A stretch of DNA of 7,674 nt, taken from NCBI GenBank assembly GCA_946403735.1, contig CAMJAZ010000062.1, positions 1-7,674 of the forward strand, written 5' to 3'. The stretch is from an uncultured Selenomonadales bacterium. GTDB taxonomy: Bacteria > Bacillota > Negativicutes > Selenomonadales > Selenomonadaceae. A model generated the notes under the pieces. The model was not told the origin of the DNA and ran no database searches. It was given only the letters and a program-made list of their open reading frames with translations. Below, in pieces: positions 5,683 to 7,674 of the stretch; within the stretch, counting starts at the first letter, position 1, and every line of letters begins with the position of its first letter. Both the position numbers and the translations under genes were made by a program.

Positions 5683-6525
5683 ATGAAAATAAACGAAATT
5701 TTACAACGTGCGACGATAAAACTTGAAGCCGCTGGGATTGAATCTGCGCGGCTTGACGCTGAAGTTTTGTTGGCGCACATTTTAAATTGCAAGCGCCTTT
5801 ATCTGTACGTCGACGCCGTGAAAAATTTAAATCCTGCGCAGGTTAGCCGCTTTGAAAATCTCATTGAACAGCGCATAAAAAAAATTCCAATAGCCTACCT
5901 TACTGGTCAACGCGAATTTATGGGCTTAAATTTTGTCGTGACGCCTGCCGTTTTAATTCCGCGCCCCGATACTGAAATTTTAGCGCAAGTTGCCATTGAA
6001 AAACTTTCCGCCGTTAAAAATCCTACCTTCGCCGACATTGGCACGGGTAGCGGCGCAATTTGCGTTTCAATCTTAAAATATCTAAAAAATGCTACGGCGT
6101 CGACGGTTGACATTTCAAAGGACGCTATCGACTGTGCAACTTTCAACGCTGAAAAATTTGGCGTCGATGACAGAATTACTTTTCACGTAGGCAATTTATT
6201 TGAACCTCTGCGCGGGCAAAAATTTCACGCTGTAATTTCCAATCCGCCGTACATTCCCACAAGCGATTTATCGACGTTGCAAGATGAAGTTCAACGCGAA
6301 CCACAAATTGCGCTTGACGGTGGAGTTGACGGCTTGGACTTTTACAGGAAAATTGCTGACGACGCGCCTAAATTTTTATACAGCGGAGGATTTTTAGCCG
6401 TTGAAATTGGTATCAATCAAGCTGACGCCGTTAAAAATTTGTTCGCGAAAAATTTTGTCGACATTGAAATTGTTCGTGACTTAGCAGGAATTGAAAGAGT
6501 TGTTACCGCTACTTATGAAGACTGA
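5683..6525 (+). CDS. prmC: Peptide chain release factor N5-glutamine methyltransferase PrmC
   Basis: PrmC (formerly HemK) uses S-adenosylmethionine to methylate the glutamine of the GGQ motif in release factors RF1 and RF2. From the ATG at 5683 the protein has 280 residues, normal for the family. The amino-terminal helical bundle spans about 1-75 (LDAEVLLAHIL, IPIAYLTGQREFMGL). The substrate-binding segment PRPDTE is at 93-98. The methyltransferase domain shows motif I DIGTGSGAICVSI (118-130) and the catalytic NPPY at 187-190. It ends with GFLAVEIGINQ and a terminal segment usual for the family. A TTG at 5680 is an alternative start one codon earlier. No Shine-Dalgarno sequence is visible in the AT-rich bases before the start, which follows the previous stop by nine bases, so translation probably depends on ribosomes arriving from that gene. 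The usual partner prfA is not adjacent. Confidence 0.95.
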   Translation: MKINEILQRATIKLEAAGIESARLDAEVLLAHILNCKRLYLYVDAVKNLNPAQVSRFENLIEQRIKKIPIAYLTGQREFMGLNFVVTPAVLIPRPDTEILAQVAIEKLSAVKNPTFADIGTGSGAICVSILKYLKNATASTVDISKDAIDCATFNAEKFGVDDRITFHVGNLFEPLRGQKFHAVISNPPYIPTSDLSTLQDEVQREPQIALDGGVDGLDFYRKIADDAPKFLYSGGFLAVEIGINQADAVKNLFAKNFVDIEIVRDLAGIERVVTATYED

Positions 6526-7534
6526 AATTTTACTACCAACACGCGAAAATATTAAACGGGCGGCAAAATTAATCCGCGCAGGTGAACTTGTCGCCTTCCC
6601 AACTGAAACAGTTTATGGACTCGGCGCGGACGGCTTGAATGCAAACGCTTGCAAAAAAATTTACGCGGCTAAAGGTCGACCGTCTGACAATCCGCTAATT
6701 TTACATTTCGCAAACTTAGCACAAGTTGAACGCGCGGCTAAAATTTTACCTGCGGCTGAAAAACTTTTCGCGGCATTTTGTCCAGGTCCAATTACAATTA
6801 TTTTGCCTAAAACAAAATTTGTACCTGATGCCGTCACTGGTGGACTTTCAACCGTTGGTGTAAGATTTCCCGATAATGACGTTGCACGAACGCTTATTAA
6901 AGCCGCTGATTGTCCAATCGCCGCGCCTAGTGCGAATATTTCTGGCAGACCTAGCCCAACTACGCCGCAAGCTGTTTATAACGATCTGCGCGGGAAAATC
7001 GAAATTATTTTGGACGGCGGCAACTGTCAATTCGGCGTTGAATCAACTATCGTCGACGTTACTTCAAACATTGCTGAAATTCTTCGTCCTGGCGCTATCA
7101 CTAAAGAAATGCTTGAAGAAATTCTCGGCGAAGTTAAAGTAGCTCCGTCAAATGCCGCTAAGCCACGCGCTCCTGGTATGAAGTACACGCATTACGCGCC
7201 GAAAGTTCCATTGACGCTGATTGAAACGTCGACGGCTGATGAACTTGAAAAAATTTTTCGCCGTGAAATTAAAAATCTTCGCTCAGAAAATAAATCTGTT
7301 GGCGTTATGGCTAGTCACGAACTTATTAGTAAACTTGACGCTGAAAAAATTTTTACCGTGCCTTACGGTCGACGCGGCGATTTAAAAACTATTGCCGCTA
7401 ATCTGTACGAATCACTCAGAACTTTTGACGATTTGCCCGCGCAGATTATTTTAGCTGAAGGCGTCGAAGATAACGGCTTAGGCGTCGCGATTATGAATCG
7501 TCTGCGGAAGGCGGCTACTTTTATTATTTTGTAG
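6515..7534 (+). CDS. tsaC: L-threonylcarbamoyladenylate synthase, two-domain Sua5/TsaC type
   Basis: This enzyme makes threonylcarbamoyl-AMP from threonine, bicarbonate and ATP, the first step of t6A formation at position 37 of tRNAs that read ANN codons. The protein has 339 residues from the ATG at 6515. The YrdC/TsaC domain covers about 10-200: VAFPTETVYGLGAD, the KGRPSDNPL motif (53-61), FCPGPITIIL, GVRFPDND, and APSANISGRPSPT (137-149). The Sua5 linker is seen as PGMKYTHYAPK (220-230), and the carboxy-terminal Sua5 domain runs to the end, so this is the long form rather than the short TsaC of E. coli. The start ATG lies inside prmC, with 11 bases of overlap, which implies translational coupling; an upstream in-frame TTG at 6491 would add eight residues but fits the family less well. 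No hairpin terminator follows its stop at 7534. Confidence 0.95.
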   Translation: MKTEILLPTRENIKRAAKLIRAGELVAFPTETVYGLGADGLNANACKKIYAAKGRPSDNPLILHFANLAQVERAAKILPAAEKLFAAFCPGPITIILPKTKFVPDAVTGGLSTVGVRFPDNDVARTLIKAADCPIAAPSANISGRPSPTTPQAVYNDLRGKIEIILDGGNCQFGVESTIVDVTSNIAEILRPGAITKEMLEEILGEVKVAPSNAAKPRAPGMKYTHYAPKVPLTLIETSTADELEKIFRREIKNLRSENKSVGVMASHELISKLDAEKIFTVPYGRRGDLKTIAANLYESLRTFDDLPAQIILAEGVEDNGLGVAIMNRLRKAATFIIL

Positions 7535-7556
7535 ATAATTTCTAATATATTTAATC

Positions 7557-7636
7557 TTAACAAACTTTAACTTTTGATAGCCTAAAAATACTGATATACT
7601 TTAACTTTTTTAACCAACATTAACAAACTTTAACTT
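7557..7636. repeat. Three copies of ACTTTAACTT, two within a 17-base exact repeat
   Basis: TTAACAAACTTTAACTT occurs exactly at 7557-7573 and 7620-7636. Its core ACTTTAACTT occurs a third time at 7598-7607. The cores are spaced 34 and 29 bases apart, near three helical turns, and bracket a candidate promoter. The sequence after tsaC contains no open frame of note up to the window edge. The pattern fits a regulator-binding array; an iteron-like role is also possible. Confidence 0.6.
7574..7600 (+). promoter_or_regulatory. Candidate extended -10 promoter reading out of the window
   Basis: TTGATA at 7574-7579 and TATACT at 7595-7600 are separated by 15 bases, short for a standard spacer. The -10 is preceded by TG one base upstream (TGATATACT), giving an extended -10 that can tolerate a poor spacer. 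The middle ACTTTAACTT copy overlaps the end of the -10. The gene it would serve lies beyond the right edge. Confidence 0.4.
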
Positions 7637-7654
7637 AGCTAAATTTTTCATCTT

Positions 7655-7674
7655 TGCAGACAAAGTGCAGACAA
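7655..7674 (+). repeat. Tandem TGCAGACAA pair at the window edge
   Basis: TGCAGACAA is present at 7655-7663 and 7666-7674, an 11-base period or about one helical turn. The second copy ends exactly at the window edge, so the array may continue. It could be a binding site for a dimeric regulator or the start of a longer repeat. Confidence 0.45.

Noticed and set aside
6491..6514. TTG start at 6491 for the Sua5-type gene
   Set aside because: It would add eight residues not expected in the family; the ATG at 6515 gives the usual beginning and a short overlap with prmC.
7535..7674. tRNA gene or terminator after the Sua5-type gene
   Set aside because: No cloverleaf elements and no GC-containing hairpin followed by a T-run can be found in these 140 bases.

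Overview
The window is AT-rich, densely packed and entirely plus-strand. It fits a diderm Firmicute of the Negativicutes (Selenomonas-like) type. This placement is inferred from several things: strong AGGAGG-type ribosome binding sites, exported proteins that carry ordinary signal peptides rather than lipoboxes (including the solute-binding protein), a DUF116 gene, and two small secreted proteins of a style I associate with that class. No marker gene in the window settles the taxonomy.

Region 1 (1-1415) holds the 3' part of a DUF116 membrane/cysteine-cluster protein gene. It is followed 25 bases later by a complete DeoR-family regulator. Region 2 (1416-2001) is a small separate unit: an inverted repeat, a weak promoter, a second inverted repeat, a gene for a short secreted protein of unknown function, and a clear intrinsic terminator. 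This unit is bracketed by two near-identical 23-base direct repeats, the first of which is the 3' end of the deoR gene. That is the most unusual structure I found.

Region 3 (2028-7534) starts with a near-consensus promoter (TTGTAA, 17 bases, TATAAT). It runs through a solute-binding protein with no transporter partner, then rimO, a stand-alone CinA C-terminal amidase (pncC type), a second small secreted protein, prmC and a two-domain sua5/tsaC. No terminator is visible inside this stretch and junctions are tight or overlapping, so at least rimO-pncC and secreted protein-prmC-sua5 look co-transcribed. RimO (ribosomal protein S12 methylthiolation), PrmC (release-factor GGQ methylation) and Sua5 (first step of t6A tRNA synthesis) all tune translation. 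PncC recycles NMN.

Region 4 (7535-7674) is non-coding within the window. It holds three copies of a TTTAACTT-type motif arranged around an extended -10 promoter, then a tandem TGCAGACAA pair at the edge. It looks like the control region of a gene beyond the window.

Most of the window is ordinary housekeeping sequence. I do not see a complete novel system. The points worth a second look are the repeat-bracketed cassette, the repeat-decorated promoter at the right edge, and the unusual gene order (no pgsA between rimO and cinA, no prfA before prmC).
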